This document shows, piece by piece, positions 38,296-47,253 of a stretch of 64,000 nt of DNA. The stretch's first letter is position 1; each line of letters starts with the position of its first letter. Source of the stretch: an uncultured Brevibacillus sp. (lineage in GTDB: Bacteria > Bacillota > Bacilli > Brevibacillales > Brevibacillaceae); contig NZ_CANMZW010000007.1 in the NCBI RefSeq assembly GCF_947502445.1, positions 62,001 to 126,000 on the forward strand, written 5' to 3'. The translations under genes and the position numbers were made by a program. A model generated the notes under the pieces. It saw only the letters and a program-made list of their open reading frames with translations, was not told the DNA's origin and did no database searches.

Positions 38296-38799
38296 CTATC
38301 TTATCTCTCTGGAGTTTACGATAAGTCTGCTGTGTTCAAATACGGTAATGACGTATTTGTGCCCCGCCTCAATGACTACATGGTTTCCTGCAATCTCATA
38401 ATGATCGCCATCGCTTGTCGTGACCTGATCGCCACCCCGCCGTGGATCCCATTTCTCCTCGATCAAGACTTCCTTGATGACTGGACCTATAGCGATATCT
38501 GCTACGACCTTACCGAGCATGATGAGCAGATAAAGGAGCATGACAGAAAAGACTACTAAAAGAAAATAACTAAACCTTGTTTTTATAAATGTAGTTCTCA
38601 TGTAACCAAATATGTAACTGAATAAAAGCAACACGCCGCAGTATCCGCTGAGTCCCATCCAGAGGATGCTGCGTTCATCCAAAGCATATTTTGCGAAAAT
38701 AGCTATCGTACCGATTAGCCACCCCAGCATAATACCCATCCGAACGACATTTCTTTTTTTCCTATACCATACTCGATCTTCAGATGAAAAAAGGTTCAA
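38296..38799 (-). CDS. Small membrane protein of unknown function
   Basis: I do not recognise this 167-residue protein. It has about three or four hydrophobic helices in the first 110 residues, then a soluble C-terminal part (EEKWDPRRGGDQVTTSDG, HKYVITVFEHSRLIV) that looks like a small beta domain. The TTG start at 38799 lacks a strong ribosome site; an in-frame ATG near 38739 is an alternative. It stands alone between the TRAP operon terminator and fhs on the opposite strand. Confidence 0.6.
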   Translation of the reverse strand: MNLFSSEDRVWYRKKRNVVRMGIMLGWLIGTIAIFAKYALDERSILWMGLSGYCGVLLLFSYIFGYMRTTFIKTRFSYFLLVVFSVMLLYLLIMLGKVVADIAIGPVIKEVLIEEKWDPRRGGDQVTTSDGDHYEIAGNHVVIEAGHKYVITVFEHSRLIVNSREIR

Positions 38800-38934
38800 A
38801 CGATGTCACACTCGCTTTCTTTAATATAGACAATAGACGACTTTTTCCAGGTAATGGTTGCGGAGGACCAAAAGTTCATACCCACGTGCTTTTCTTAGTC
38901 AAATAAGCACCAAAGGAAAGGAGAAACGACTACA

Positions 38935-38958
38935 ATGTGGAATGTAGATCATTGGTAA
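38935..38958 (+). other. Possible leader mini-ORF MWNVDHW before fhs
   Basis: ATG-TGG-AAT-GTA-GAT-CAT-TGG-TAA lies 36 bases before the fhs start and has AAAGGAG 11 bases upstream, slightly far for an ideal site. Upstream a GTGCTT/AAGCAC stem is possible. It may be chance. Confidence 0.2.
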
Positions 38959-38994
38959 ATAAACAAGAAATTCATGGAATGTAGGGAGGCAAGC

Positions 38995-40623
38995 ATGAAG
39001 CCGATTGTTGAGATTGCCAAGACAGCAGGTATCGAAGAAGAGGATCTGGAGCTTTACGGAAAGTTTAAAGCGAAACTATCTAACGAGCTGTGGGAAAAGG
39101 TAGCGGACCGTCAAGATGGCAAGCTAATCCTCGTTACCGCAATGAATCCCAATCCAGCAGGTGCAGGTAAAACGCTCACCACGATTGGGTTGTCACAAGC
39201 CCTTAATTTACTGGGAAAAAAGACGATTGCCGCACTCCGCGAGCCATCACTTGGCCCATGCATGGGCATTAAAGGAGGAGCGACAGGCAGTGGAAAAGCG
39301 CAAATTCTCCCTGCCGATGAGATCAATCTCCATTTTACAGGCGACATACATGCGATTACGGCAGCCCATAATCTGCTTGCAGCCATGATTGACAATCATA
39401 TATTTCACGGCAATCCGCGTGGACTGAATCCTAAGAAGATCGTTTGGAAACGCGCTATGGATATGAACGACCGTGCCCTGCGCAACATCGTCGTAGGTCT
39501 TGGGGATAGCAATGGCATGACGCGGGAAGACGGGTTTATGATTACTACCGCTTCGGAAATCATGGCGATTCTGTGCCTGAGTGAAAACTTGTCGGATTTG
39601 CGAGATCGCTTAGCGCATATCATCATCGGCTACGACTTTGACGACCAGCCTGTTCGGGCGGAGGAAGTGAATGCGGTTGAAGCGATGGTGGTGCTTTTGA
39701 AGGAAGCAATCAAGCCGAATCTCGTCCAAACGATCGAAGGTACACCAGTCATCATTCACGGCGGTCCGTTTGCGAATATTGCTCACGGCTGCAGCAGTGT
39801 CATCGCGACTAAAACAGCACTGAAGCTGGCTGACTACGTGGTGACAGAGGCCGGGTTTGGCGCGGACCTCGGTGCGGAGAAGTTCTTTGACATCAAATGT
39901 CGAAAAGCAGGGCTGACACCAGCAGCGGCTGTCGTCGTGATTACAGTTCGTTCCTTGAAGTACAATGCGGGGGTAAAGGTTGCCGATTTGGCCACAGAGA
40001 ACCTGGAGGCATTGGAAAAAGGGTTTGCCAACGTGAAGCGACATTTGGAAAACCTTGAAAAGTTTGGTGTTCCGGCAGTAGTCGCCATCAATCACTTCGC
40101 GACGGATACGCAAGCAGAGGTAGACAAGGTTATTTTGCTTTGCCAGCAGGCTGGCGTCGAGGCGGCACTCTCCAACGTTTGGGCAGAGGGTGGAGCAGGT
40201 GGAACGGAGCTGGCTGAAAAGGTGGCACGTGCAGCAGAAAGACCGTCACAATTCCGCTTCCTCTATGAAGAGGAGCTTTCCGTAAAGGAAAAAATCGAGA
40301 CGATTGTGAAAGAGGTGTATCGTGGATCAGGTGTCGTGTTTTCTCCGGGTGCACTGAAAACCATTCAGAAGGTGGAAGAGCTGGGAATGTCTCATTTGCC
40401 AGTCTGCATGGCAAAAACACCGTACTCCTTTACAGATCGTGCCGATCTATTGGGGGCACCGACTGACTTTACGATTCAAGTGAGCGAAATACGCCTGTCT
40501 GCAGGCGCAGGCTTTATTGTTGCCCTGACAGGTAGCTTAGTGACGATGCCAGGACTTCCGAAAAAGCCGGCAGCAGAATTGCTCTACGTCGATGAAGATG
40601 GCGTGATCAACGGACTAAGCTAA
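38995..40623 (+). CDS. fhs: Formate--tetrahydrofolate ligase
   Basis: A 542-residue monofunctional ligase that makes 10-formyl-THF from formate, THF and ATP for purine and one-carbon metabolism. The P-loop PNPAGAGKTLTT, SLGPCMGIKGGATGSG, GGPFANIAHGC and TEAGFGADLGAEKF motifs are intact. The frame opens at 38974, but AGGGAGG sits 5 bases before ATG 38995 (MKPIVEIAK). The gene is monocistronic, with its own terminator. Confidence 0.96.
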   Translation: MKPIVEIAKTAGIEEEDLELYGKFKAKLSNELWEKVADRQDGKLILVTAMNPNPAGAGKTLTTIGLSQALNLLGKKTIAALREPSLGPCMGIKGGATGSGKAQILPADEINLHFTGDIHAITAAHNLLAAMIDNHIFHGNPRGLNPKKIVWKRAMDMNDRALRNIVVGLGDSNGMTREDGFMITTASEIMAILCLSENLSDLRDRLAHIIIGYDFDDQPVRAEEVNAVEAMVVLLKEAIKPNLVQTIEGTPVIIHGGPFANIAHGCSSVIATKTALKLADYVVTEAGFGADLGAEKFFDIKCRKAGLTPAAAVVVITVRSLKYNAGVKVADLATENLEALEKGFANVKRHLENLEKFGVPAVVAINHFATDTQAEVDKVILLCQQAGVEAALSNVWAEGGAGGTELAEKVARAAERPSQFRFLYEEELSVKEKIETIVKEVYRGSGVVFSPGALKTIQKVEELGMSHLPVCMAKTPYSFTDRADLLGAPTDFTIQVSEIRLSAGAGFIVALTGSLVTMPGLPKKPAAELLYVDEDGVINGLS

Positions 40624-40641
40624 GATTTTGGCAAATGATTC

Positions 40642-40676
40642 AAGCTGACACCTATACGTGGGAGTCAGCTTTTTTC
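40642..40676 (+). terminator. Terminator of fhs
   Basis: An 8-bp perfect stem (AAGCTGAC with GTCAGCTT) is followed by T residues. Confidence 0.85.
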
Positions 40677-40764
40677 AAGTCTGGGAACAAAAAGATGCAC
40701 ACTCAGTCGTATACATATAAGCAAAGAGCATGTGAAATGAGAAAATAGAACGGGGGAGAGAAAA

Positions 40765-41142
40765 ATGGGATTGTTTGACGGGTTGATGGGCAATGCCTCG
40801 GAGGTCAATATTGCGGAAGTCCAAAATGAACTTGGTCACATTTTGGCGAAAAATGAACGATTGGAAAAAGCGTACAAATTGATTCGTGACATGTTTATTT
40901 TTACGGATAAGCGCCTAATACTGATTGATAAGCAGGGACTTACTGGGAAAAAGGTCGAGTTTCATTCCATCCCGTATAAAAGTATTACGCATTTCAGCAT
41001 TGAAACTGCTGGTAATTTTGACTGGGATGCCGAATTGAAGATCTATATATCGGGCAGTCAGATGCCTATCCAGAAGCAATTTAACAAGAATCTCAACATT
41101 TATGAGGTGCAGAGTGTGCTGGCGGACTATGTGCTCAGATAG
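40765..41142 (+). CDS. Bacterial PH-domain protein (YvbH-like)
   Basis: A 125-residue protein that is almost entirely a bacterial pleckstrin-homology domain (bPH): FIFTDKRLILIDKQGLTGKKVEFHSIPYKSI split across the first strands, then an acidic/aromatic strand pair and a C-terminal helix. GGGGGAGAGAAAA precedes the ATG. There is no membrane helix. Such proteins form rings or bind peptides or membranes; the role here is unknown. Confidence 0.8.
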   Translation: MGLFDGLMGNASEVNIAEVQNELGHILAKNERLEKAYKLIRDMFIFTDKRLILIDKQGLTGKKVEFHSIPYKSITHFSIETAGNFDWDAELKIYISGSQMPIQKQFNKNLNIYEVQSVLADYVLR

Positions 41143-41233
41143 AAGAAAAAAGGAGTCGATTACCCAGAGAAATTGGGACTTTTTGCCGATCTTAGAACCG
41201 AGGAATGTCGAACGATTTTAGGTGATCGGCTAT

Positions 41234-41262
41234 TTGCATTTTGTAGGAATGCATGGTACGAT
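41234..41262 (+). promoter_or_regulatory. Candidate sigma-A promoter of the second DEAD-box helicase
   Basis: TTGCAT, 17 bases, TACGAT. A start near 41269 would give a leader of about 130 bases that includes the terminator at 41306. Confidence 0.45.
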
Positions 41263-41305
41263 TACAGCTATGTTCTTTGTGGGGTGCATTTGTACAATCG
41301 GGGAT

Positions 41306-41347
41306 AAAAGGGCATGTTCCGGATCGTAAGGAATAGTGCCCTTTTTT
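41306..41347 (+). terminator. Leader terminator / attenuator upstream of the helicase
   Basis: A 9-bp perfect stem (AAAAGGGCA with TGCCCTTTT) surrounds a 22-base loop and ends in a T-run, 51 bases before the helicase start codon. The PH-domain gene ends 160 bases earlier. A factor-independent stop in the leader suggests regulated read-through. Confidence 0.65.
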
Positions 41348-41397
41348 AGTGAGAATTTTATAGAAGAAGGTTATAAGAAAAAGGAGACTGAAGTGCA

Positions 41398-42924
41398 TTG
41401 GCAACTTTTTATGAATTTGGATTAAGCGACTCACTCGTTCGCGCATTAAGCAACATGGGATTTGAAGAGGCAACAGCCATTCAGGTTCAAACCGTTCCAG
41501 TAGCCCTGCAAGGCCGTGACTTGATTGGTCAGGCACAAACAGGGACTGGAAAAACAGCAGCATTTGGTATTCCCCTCATCGAAAGACTGGATGAGAAAAG
41601 CGGAAATATCCAAGGTGTCGTTTTGACCCCAACCCGCGAGCTGGCAGTTCAGGTAGCAGAAGAGATCAATAAGATTGCCCAGTTTAAAAACATCTCTGCT
41701 CTGCCTATTTACGGTGGTCAAGACATTACCCGGCAAATCAAGGCTTTGAAAAAACGTCCTCAAATCATCGTAGCGACACCGGGTCGCTTCATGGATCATA
41801 TGAGAAGAAAAACCATTCGACTCGATTCCATTGAGATCGTGGTATTGGACGAAGCTGACGAAATGCTGAACATGGGCTTTATTGACGACATTAAAGAAAT
41901 TTTGCAGGAAGTGCCGGATAACCGTCAGACTTTGCTGTTCTCAGCAACAATGCCTAGAGCTATTCAGGAAATCGCTCAGCAATTCATGACTGAACCGACA
42001 CTGATTTCTGTGAAGGCAAAAGAAGTAACGGTTCCAAACATTGAGCAACAATATATGGAAGTCGCTGAAAAGCAGAAGTTTGATGTTCTTTGTCGCTTGT
42101 TGGACATTCATTCGCCTGAGCTGGCTATCATCTTCGGTAGAACCAAACGTCGTGTAGATGAATTGTCTGAAGCACTGACCAAGCGTGGCTATGGTGCAGA
42201 AGGTATTCATGGTGATTTGAATCAGGCAAAACGCGACAGCGTCCTGCGCAAGTTTAAAGAAGGTACGATTGAAGTGCTCGTGGCAACAGATGTAGCTGCT
42301 CGCGGACTGGATATCAGTGGTGTTACGCACGTGTTCAACTTTGATATTCCGCAAGACTCCGAGAGCTACGTACACCGTATCGGCCGTACAGGACGTGCGG
42401 GTAAGACCGGTTTGGCGATCACGTTTGTTACTTCCCGTGAAATTGACCATCTGCGTCTGATCGAGCGCGCTACTAATCGCCGCATGGAGCGCCGCACTGT
42501 TCCTTCGATGGCGGAAGCATTGGAAGGACAACAGCGCATGGCTGTGGAGAAGATTTTGGAGGCTTCCGGACGAGACAATCTGTCCGCCTACAAAACACTT
42601 GCAGAGCAATTGCTTGAGGATGTGGATTCCGTTACACTCGTATCTGCGGCACTCAAGCTGTTAACAAAAGAGCCAGATATGACACCAGTTCGTTTGACAG
42701 AAGAAGCACCTTTGCGTGTTGGCAAGAAAAAGATGCCGCCAAAAGGCAGAAGCGGATTTGGTTCCGGTTTTGGAGGCAAGCGTCCTTCTCGCCCACGCAG
42801 TGGCGACTCTCGTCCGCGCAGTGGTGATTCCCGCCCACGCAGTGGCGACTCTCGTCCACGCAGCGGTGACTCTCGCCCGCGTAGCTCGGAAACTGGCAGC
42901 AGACCATATAACAAACAACGCTAA
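41398..42924 (+). CDS. cshA: CshA-type DEAD-box RNA helicase
   Basis: The 508-residue helicase has all motifs: Q motif ([11 protein letters not shown]), [41 protein letters not shown] and [12 protein letters not shown]-terminal extension includes a dimerisation/RRM-like stretch (about 370-440), then basic RG-type sequence with four copies of RPRSGDS. CshA is the degradosome-linked and cold-adaptation helicase of Firmicutes. It starts at TTG 41398 with AAGGAG 11 bases upstream. A leader terminator implies extra control. Confidence 0.9.
   Translation: MATFYEFGLSDSLVRALSNMGFEEATAIQVQTVPVALQGRDLIGQAQTGTGKTAAFGIPLIERLDEKSGNIQGVVLTPTRELAVQVAEEINKIAQFKNISALPIYGGQDITRQIKALKKRPQIIVATPGRFMDHMRRKTIRLDSIEIVVLDEADEMLNMGFIDDIKEILQEVPDNRQTLLFSATMPRAIQEIAQQFMTEPTLISVKAKEVTVPNIEQQYMEVAEKQKFDVLCRLLDIHSPELAIIFGRTKRRVDELSEALTKRGYGAEGIHGDLNQAKRDSVLRKFKEGTIEVLVATDVAARGLDISGVTHVFNFDIPQDSESYVHRIGRTGRAGKTGLAITFVTSREIDHLRLIERATNRRMERRTVPSMAEALEGQQRMAVEKILEASGRDNLSAYKTLAEQLLEDVDSVTLVSAALKLLTKEPDMTPVRLTEEAPLRVGKKKMPPKGRSGFGSGFGGKRPSRPRSGDSRPRSGDSRPRSGDSRPRSGDSRPRSSETGSRPYNKQR
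42790..42873 (+). repeat. Four tandem 21-bp repeats encoding RPRSGDS
   Basis: Four in-frame copies of a 21-bp unit (CGY-CCN-CGC-AGY-GGY-GAY-TCY) lie near the end of the helicase gene and differ only at synonymous positions. This spot may vary in copy number between strains. Confidence 0.9.
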
Positions 42925-42937
42925 TAGGAAAAGAACA

Positions 42938-42973
42938 GACCGATGCGATCACAAGCGCATCGGTCTTTTTTTT
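42938..42973 (+). terminator. Terminator of the cshA-type gene
   Basis: A perfect 10-bp stem (GACCGATGCG with CGCATCGGTC) with an 8-base loop runs into eight T residues. Confidence 0.93.
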
Positions 42974-43067
42974 GTGCAGACTGGCATGGTGCCATCGTGA
43001 TTGTGGTGGTGCTTGGACAACCTACATATGACAAGGGGGAGCAGGCATATTCTGAGGTGTTATTAAG

Positions 43068-43093
43068 TTTTGGCAACAGCGAAACCGACAAAA
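43068..43093. promoter_or_regulatory. Candidate MtlR operator
   Basis: TTTTGGC, 12 bases, GACAAAA is an imperfect inverted repeat resembling the TTGNCA-spacer-TGNCAA type of MtlR site. It is centred about 65 bases upstream of the predicted start, a fitting place for an activator. Confidence 0.4.
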
Positions 43094-43109
43094 GCGCCTT
43101 TTGATTTTG

Positions 43110-43138
43110 TTGTGACAAGTATGTAAACGCTTTATATT
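43110..43138 (+). promoter_or_regulatory. Promoter of the mannitol operon with internal cre
   Basis: TTGTGA, 17 bases, TATATT. A cre-like box (TGTAAACGCTTTAT, 43122-43135, 12 of 14 consensus positions) sits between and over the -10. CcpA binding there would block polymerase, giving glucose repression. Confidence 0.6.
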
Positions 43139-43205
43139 TGAAGCATGAACTACTTCTATTGAATCATGTCAACATATGATCATTTTGTAAAAGGAGGGTC
43201 AACGT

Positions 43206-44648
43206 ATGGAGAGCGTGGCTACAAAGGACCAGGCCTCGGGAGGAATCAGGGTCGCGGTACAAAAGTTTGGTCGTTTCTTAAGTGCGATGGTCATGCCGAA
43301 TATTGGTGCATTCATCGCGTGGGGATTGATTACTGCCCTGTTCATTCCAACAGGCTGGCTGCCAAACGAGGATCTGGCTAAGCTGGTTGGGCCGATGATT
43401 ACGTATCTATTGCCGCTCCTGATTGGCTATACCGGCGGGAAAATGGTTCATGATGTGCGAGGCGGTGTCGTTGGTGCCGTTGCCACGATGGGGGTAGTCG
43501 TTGGCGCCGATATTCCGATGTTTTTGGGCGCAATGATTATGGGACCACTTGGCGGTTGGGTCATCAAAAAAGTGGACCAGATGTTGGAAGGGAAAATACC
43601 TTCTGGTTTTGAAATGCTGATAAACAACTTTTCAGCAGGAATTTTCGGAGCTTTACTTGCGATGCTTGCATTCGGTGCGATTGGTCCGGTAGTAGTTGGG
43701 TTAAGTAAAGCGCTTGCGGCTGGAGTACAGGTGATTGTCAATGCAGGTCTCTTGCCACTCGCGAGCATACTCGTTGAGCCGGCCAAGATTTTGTTTTTAA
43801 ATAATGCGATCAATCATGGCATTTTAAGCCCGATTGGTCTCGATGAAGCTTCTAAGGTTGGTCAATCCATTTTCTTTTTACTTGAGACAAATCCTGGACC
43901 TGGATTGGGAATCCTATTGGCATACTGGCTGGCAGGCAAGGGTAATGCGAAGCAATCTGCTCCAGGCGCTGTAATTATCCACTTCTTTGGCGGAATCCAT
44001 GAGATTTATTTCCCGTACATCCTGATGAATCCACGCCTGATTTTGGCGGTAATTGGCGGTGGAATGGCTGGTGTATTTACCTTCTCTTTACTGGGCGCGG
44101 GCTTGGTAGCGCCACCTTCCCCAGGCAGTATTTTTGCCTTGAGCGCAATGGCTCCTCGCGGGGGATTGCTACCGGTACTGGCTGGGGTTGTTGCAGCGAC
44201 TGTGGTTTCGTTTATCATTGCCTCTGCATTCCTGAAAATGAGCGGCAAGACTGAGGAAGATGACATCGAGAAAGCTACAGAAAAAATGCAGGAGCTAAAA
44301 GGTAAAAAGCAGGAAAAGGTAGAAGAGGAAGAAATTGCGGCAACTGCAGCTACTGAAGCGGTGATTGCCACAGACGTGAAAAAGGTTGTATTTTCTTGCG
44401 ATGCAGGGATGGGATCAAGTGCGATGGGAGCCGCGTCCTTGCGCAAGAAATTTAATACAGCGGGCTTGGAGCATATTACGGTCATCAACACGGCGATCAA
44501 CGACATTCCAGATGACGCGGACATTGTCATCACGCACAAATCGTTGACCGATCGAGCGCAAGTCAAAGCGCCCGAAGCTGAGCATATTTCAATTGATAAC
44601 TTCTTGAATAGTCCGGAGTATGACAAACTAGTCAAACGCCTCGGTTAA
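43206..44648 (+). CDS. mtlA: PTS mannitol-specific EIICB
   Basis: The 480-residue permease imports and phosphorylates mannitol. The EIIC membrane domain covers about 1-350 (ANIGAFIAWGLITA-like start, NNAINHGIL, GGIHEIYFPYI). A charged linker follows, then an EIIB domain with the phosphorylated Cys in VVFSCDAGMGSSAMGA near residue 400. EIIA is not fused; it is encoded by mtlF. The ATG follows AAAGGAGGG. Confidence 0.96.
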   Translation: MESVATKDQASGGIRVAVQKFGRFLSAMVMPNIGAFIAWGLITALFIPTGWLPNEDLAKLVGPMITYLLPLLIGYTGGKMVHDVRGGVVGAVATMGVVVGADIPMFLGAMIMGPLGGWVIKKVDQMLEGKIPSGFEMLINNFSAGIFGALLAMLAFGAIGPVVVGLSKALAAGVQVIVNAGLLPLASILVEPAKILFLNNAINHGILSPIGLDEASKVGQSIFFLLETNPGPGLGILLAYWLAGKGNAKQSAPGAVIIHFFGGIHEIYFPYILMNPRLILAVIGGGMAGVFTFSLLGAGLVAPPSPGSIFALSAMAPRGGLLPVLAGVVAATVVSFIIASAFLKMSGKTEEDDIEKATEKMQELKGKKQEKVEEEEIAATAATEAVIATDVKKVVFSCDAGMGSSAMGAASLRKKFNTAGLEHITVINTAINDIPDDADIVITHKSLTDRAQVKAPEAEHISIDNFLNSPEYDKLVKRLG

Positions 44649-44684
44649 AGGGAATCAACGCTAGTGTGAGCTAGCGTTTTCCCT
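44649..44684 (+). other. Hairpin between mtlA and mtlR
   Basis: Nested stems AGGGAA/TTCCCT and AACGCTAG/CTAGCGTT separate mtlA from mtlR. The T-run after it is weak (TCTTTG), so it may be a partial terminator or processing site that lowers mtlR output. Confidence 0.6.
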
Positions 44685-44710
44685 CTTTGTGTTAAGGAGG
44701 GGAGCAGAGC

Positions 44711-46813
44711 ATGCAGATATCCTCACGACAACGATCGATCATTGAAATTTTGATGCAGGAACAAAAAGGGGCAACAATAGGCTTCATTGCCGAGCACATC
44801 GGAGTAAGTCCGCGAACCATCCACAGGGAACTTGAGGCAGTAGATGAGCTGCTTGCAGAATACGGAATGAAGCTAGTGCGAAAAGCAGGAGCAGGCGTAG
44901 AAATCGTGGGATCAGAGGAGCAGAAGCAGAGCTTGCAAGCCTCTGTGTTACATCAGACGACGACCGAGTTCACCGCTCAGGAGCGAAAGGTCATCATATT
45001 ATGCTCGCTACTAGAGGCATCGGAGCCAGTCAAGCTCATCTCTCTTGCCATTGATCTGAAAGTGACGACAGCTACCATCAGTCATGACCTGGATGATTTG
45101 GAGGTCATGCTTGCCCGGTATGAGCTATCCCTTTTGCGCAAAAGAGGCTACGGCGTGGAGGTGCTCGGCACGGAGTCTTCCAAGCGAAGGGTGATCAGCC
45201 GATTGATCTCTGAGCATTTGGACGACCATGAAATGATCGGGGTTATCAAAGAAAACATACAGAACAAGGCACTGCGAAATATTGACTCGATCTCGGAGCG
45301 CCTGCTTGGTCTGATTGACCGGGAAAAGCTGATCAAAGTAGAAAATGCGTTAAACAACCTGGAGGACGATCTTTCTTACCATTTGGCTGACAGTGCCTAT
45401 ATCGGTCTGGTTACCCACTTAGCGCTGGCTGTCGAGCGGGTGGAAAAGGGAGAGAATATCCATTTTGACGAAAAAACGTTGAGCGAGTTAATCAGCACGT
45501 CAGAGTACCAGGCTGCGCAGCGCATCATGGAGCGGCTCCAGCTGATCTTTCAGATGGAGATTCCCGCTGCTGAAGTCGGTTATATAACGATGCATTTGCG
45601 TGGAGCCAAGCTGCGCCATTCCCAGGATGATTCTTTTTGGCCGGAAAATACGGAACTGATGGCGACTACCTACCGTCTCATTCAACTATGTGAAGAGAGC
45701 CTGGGGGTACCACTGAAAGAGGATTCGTCCCTGTTTCATGGACTGCTTACTCATCTGGAACCAGCCCTCTACAGACTGAAGCGCAAGATGGAGATTCGCA
45801 ATCCGATTCTGGACCAGATCAAAAGCAACTATCAAGAGCTGTTTGTGGTAGTAAAAGACGCTGTGGCGGCCTTATTCCCGCAGTTCGATGTTCCTGACGA
45901 GGAGGTTGGTTATCTCGTCATGCACCTCGGAGCAGCGCTTGAGCGAACGCGTCAGGAGCAGCAGCGTTACCGGGCACTCGTAGTCTGCTCGAGTGGAATC
46001 GGCTCGTCCAAGATATTAGCGACGCGTATCAAAAAGGAAATTCCCGAGATTGTCAGCCTCCAAAATTTGTCCATGTTCGATCTGGAGGACATCCCGGAAA
46101 GTGAGTACGATCTGATCATCTCGACCATTCCATTGCCGCTCTCGCCGATGGATTATGTAGTGGTCAGCCCGCTCTTGCCGCAGGATGATATCCAGAAAAT
46201 CAAATTTCATCTCCATAGCACCGGGGAGAAGCTATCTGCACCCAGAGCGATGAGAGTCGTCACAAGCGGGAAAAAGTCGATTGAGCAGCTCAGGGCGATG
46301 CAAAACTACTCTCGCTACGCAAGTGAGCTCGTAGAGGGCCTGCGGGTGCGGGCATGGGATAACCACGGGCTCGATTTGCGCAGCCTTTTGCAACAAATCA
46401 GTCAGGAATTAAAAGAGAGCCAAACGATCAAAGAAGCAGCTCCCGTCATGCAGCAGCTGCTGGATCGGGAAAAGCTCGGCGGATTGGGTATTCCCGGTAC
46501 ATCGATGGCATTGTTTCACGGGAGAAATGACAACGTAATAAAAGTGTCCTTTACCATTCACAGGCTGCAGAAACCGCTTCTGCTCCGGTCTATGGATGAA
46601 GAAGACATGTCCATTCATTGGTTACTAGTGATGATAGGCCCGAGGGACGTACCACAAGAGGGTCTCGAAGTGTTAAGTGAGATCAGCTCACTACTCATTG
46701 AAGAAGAGATGCAGAGTGTTTTGGAGACAGGAGAAACACAGCAAATTGCTGATTATATAGCAGATAAATTATATGCGTTTTGCCAGAAAAAGATAGGATG
46801 GGAGAGAACATAA
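44711..46813 (+). CDS. mtlR: Mannitol operon activator MtlR (PRD-containing)
   Basis: The 700-residue regulator has two N-terminal helix-turn-helix units (GFIAEHIGVSPRTIHREL, KVTTATISHDLDDLE), PRD1 (about 185-290) and PRD2 (about 295-410). An EIIB-Gat-like domain (VVCSSGIGSSKIL, with its Cys) and an EIIA-Mtl-like domain with GLGIPGTSMALFHGR follow. PTS phosphorylation of PRD2 activates and of EIIB inactivates the family. The stop overlaps the mtlF start. It lies inside the operon it is expected to control. Confidence 0.94.
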   Translation: MQISSRQRSIIEILMQEQKGATIGFIAEHIGVSPRTIHRELEAVDELLAEYGMKLVRKAGAGVEIVGSEEQKQSLQASVLHQTTTEFTAQERKVIILCSLLEASEPVKLISLAIDLKVTTATISHDLDDLEVMLARYELSLLRKRGYGVEVLGTESSKRRVISRLISEHLDDHEMIGVIKENIQNKALRNIDSISERLLGLIDREKLIKVENALNNLEDDLSYHLADSAYIGLVTHLALAVERVEKGENIHFDEKTLSELISTSEYQAAQRIMERLQLIFQMEIPAAEVGYITMHLRGAKLRHSQDDSFWPENTELMATTYRLIQLCEESLGVPLKEDSSLFHGLLTHLEPALYRLKRKMEIRNPILDQIKSNYQELFVVVKDAVAALFPQFDVPDEEVGYLVMHLGAALERTRQEQQRYRALVVCSSGIGSSKILATRIKKEIPEIVSLQNLSMFDLEDIPESEYDLIISTIPLPLSPMDYVVVSPLLPQDDIQKIKFHLHSTGEKLSAPRAMRVVTSGKKSIEQLRAMQNYSRYASELVEGLRVRAWDNHGLDLRSLLQQISQELKESQTIKEAAPVMQQLLDREKLGGLGIPGTSMALFHGRNDNVIKVSFTIHRLQKPLLLRSMDEEDMSIHWLLVMIGPRDVPQEGLEVLSEISSLLIEEEMQSVLETGETQQIADYIADKLYAFCQKKIGWERT

Positions 46814-47247
46814 TGAAAAACATACTGACAGCTGAGAAAATCATGTTGAATGCAAAGGTAGCAAGCAAAGAAGAGGCAATCCGCCTGGCTGGTGATCTGC
46901 TTGTGCAGGCTGGTCATGTAACGGCAGCATATGTGGAGAAAATGCAAGAGCGAGAGCAGCTTGCTACAACGTATATCGGCAGTGGGGTTGCGATTCCGCA
47001 CGGCACGAACGAATCGAAGCAGGAGATCCAATCTACAGGGATTTCGATTGTCCAGGTTCCTGAAGGGGTTGATTTCGGAGAAGGAAATACCGCTTACTTG
47101 CTCGTGGGAATTGCGGCAGTAGGCGACGAGCATTTGGAGGTGCTCTCCAATATCGCGATCATTTGCTCCGAGGAGGAAAACGTAAAGCGGGTAGTGCATG
47201 CGACGTCGGCTGATGAGATTATCGCCCTGTTCTCTGAGGAGGTGTAA
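46813..47247 (+). CDS. mtlF: PTS mannitol-specific EIIA
   Basis: A 145-residue EIIA with the phosphorylated histidine in GSGVAIPHGTNESK. The ATG at 46813 overlaps the mtlR stop (TAATG) and has GGGAGA upstream; a longer frame from 46780 is not needed. It carries phosphate from HPr to MtlA and probably to the regulator. Confidence 0.95.
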   Translation: MKNILTAEKIMLNAKVASKEEAIRLAGDLLVQAGHVTAAYVEKMQEREQLATTYIGSGVAIPHGTNESKQEIQSTGISIVQVPEGVDFGEGNTAYLLVGIAAVGDEHLEVLSNIAIICSEEENVKRVVHATSADEIIALFSEEV

Positions 47248-47253
47248 GCACTC

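Noticed and set aside
38820..38990. THF or ZTP riboswitch before fhs
   Set aside because: The expected conserved cores and paired junctions were not found by eye.
42790..42873. Tandem repeats as a CRISPR array
   Set aside because: Units are contiguous 21-mers in frame inside a coding region, without spacers.
42588..42952. Antisense frames with repeated [10 protein letters not shown] or LRGRESP patterns
   Set aside because: They are mirror images of the RPRSGDS repeats of the helicase gene on the other strand.
42983..42995. TGGCATGGTGCCA palindrome as MtlR site
   Set aside because: It lies well upstream of the mannitol promoter, next to the helicase terminator, and lacks the TTGNCA pattern.
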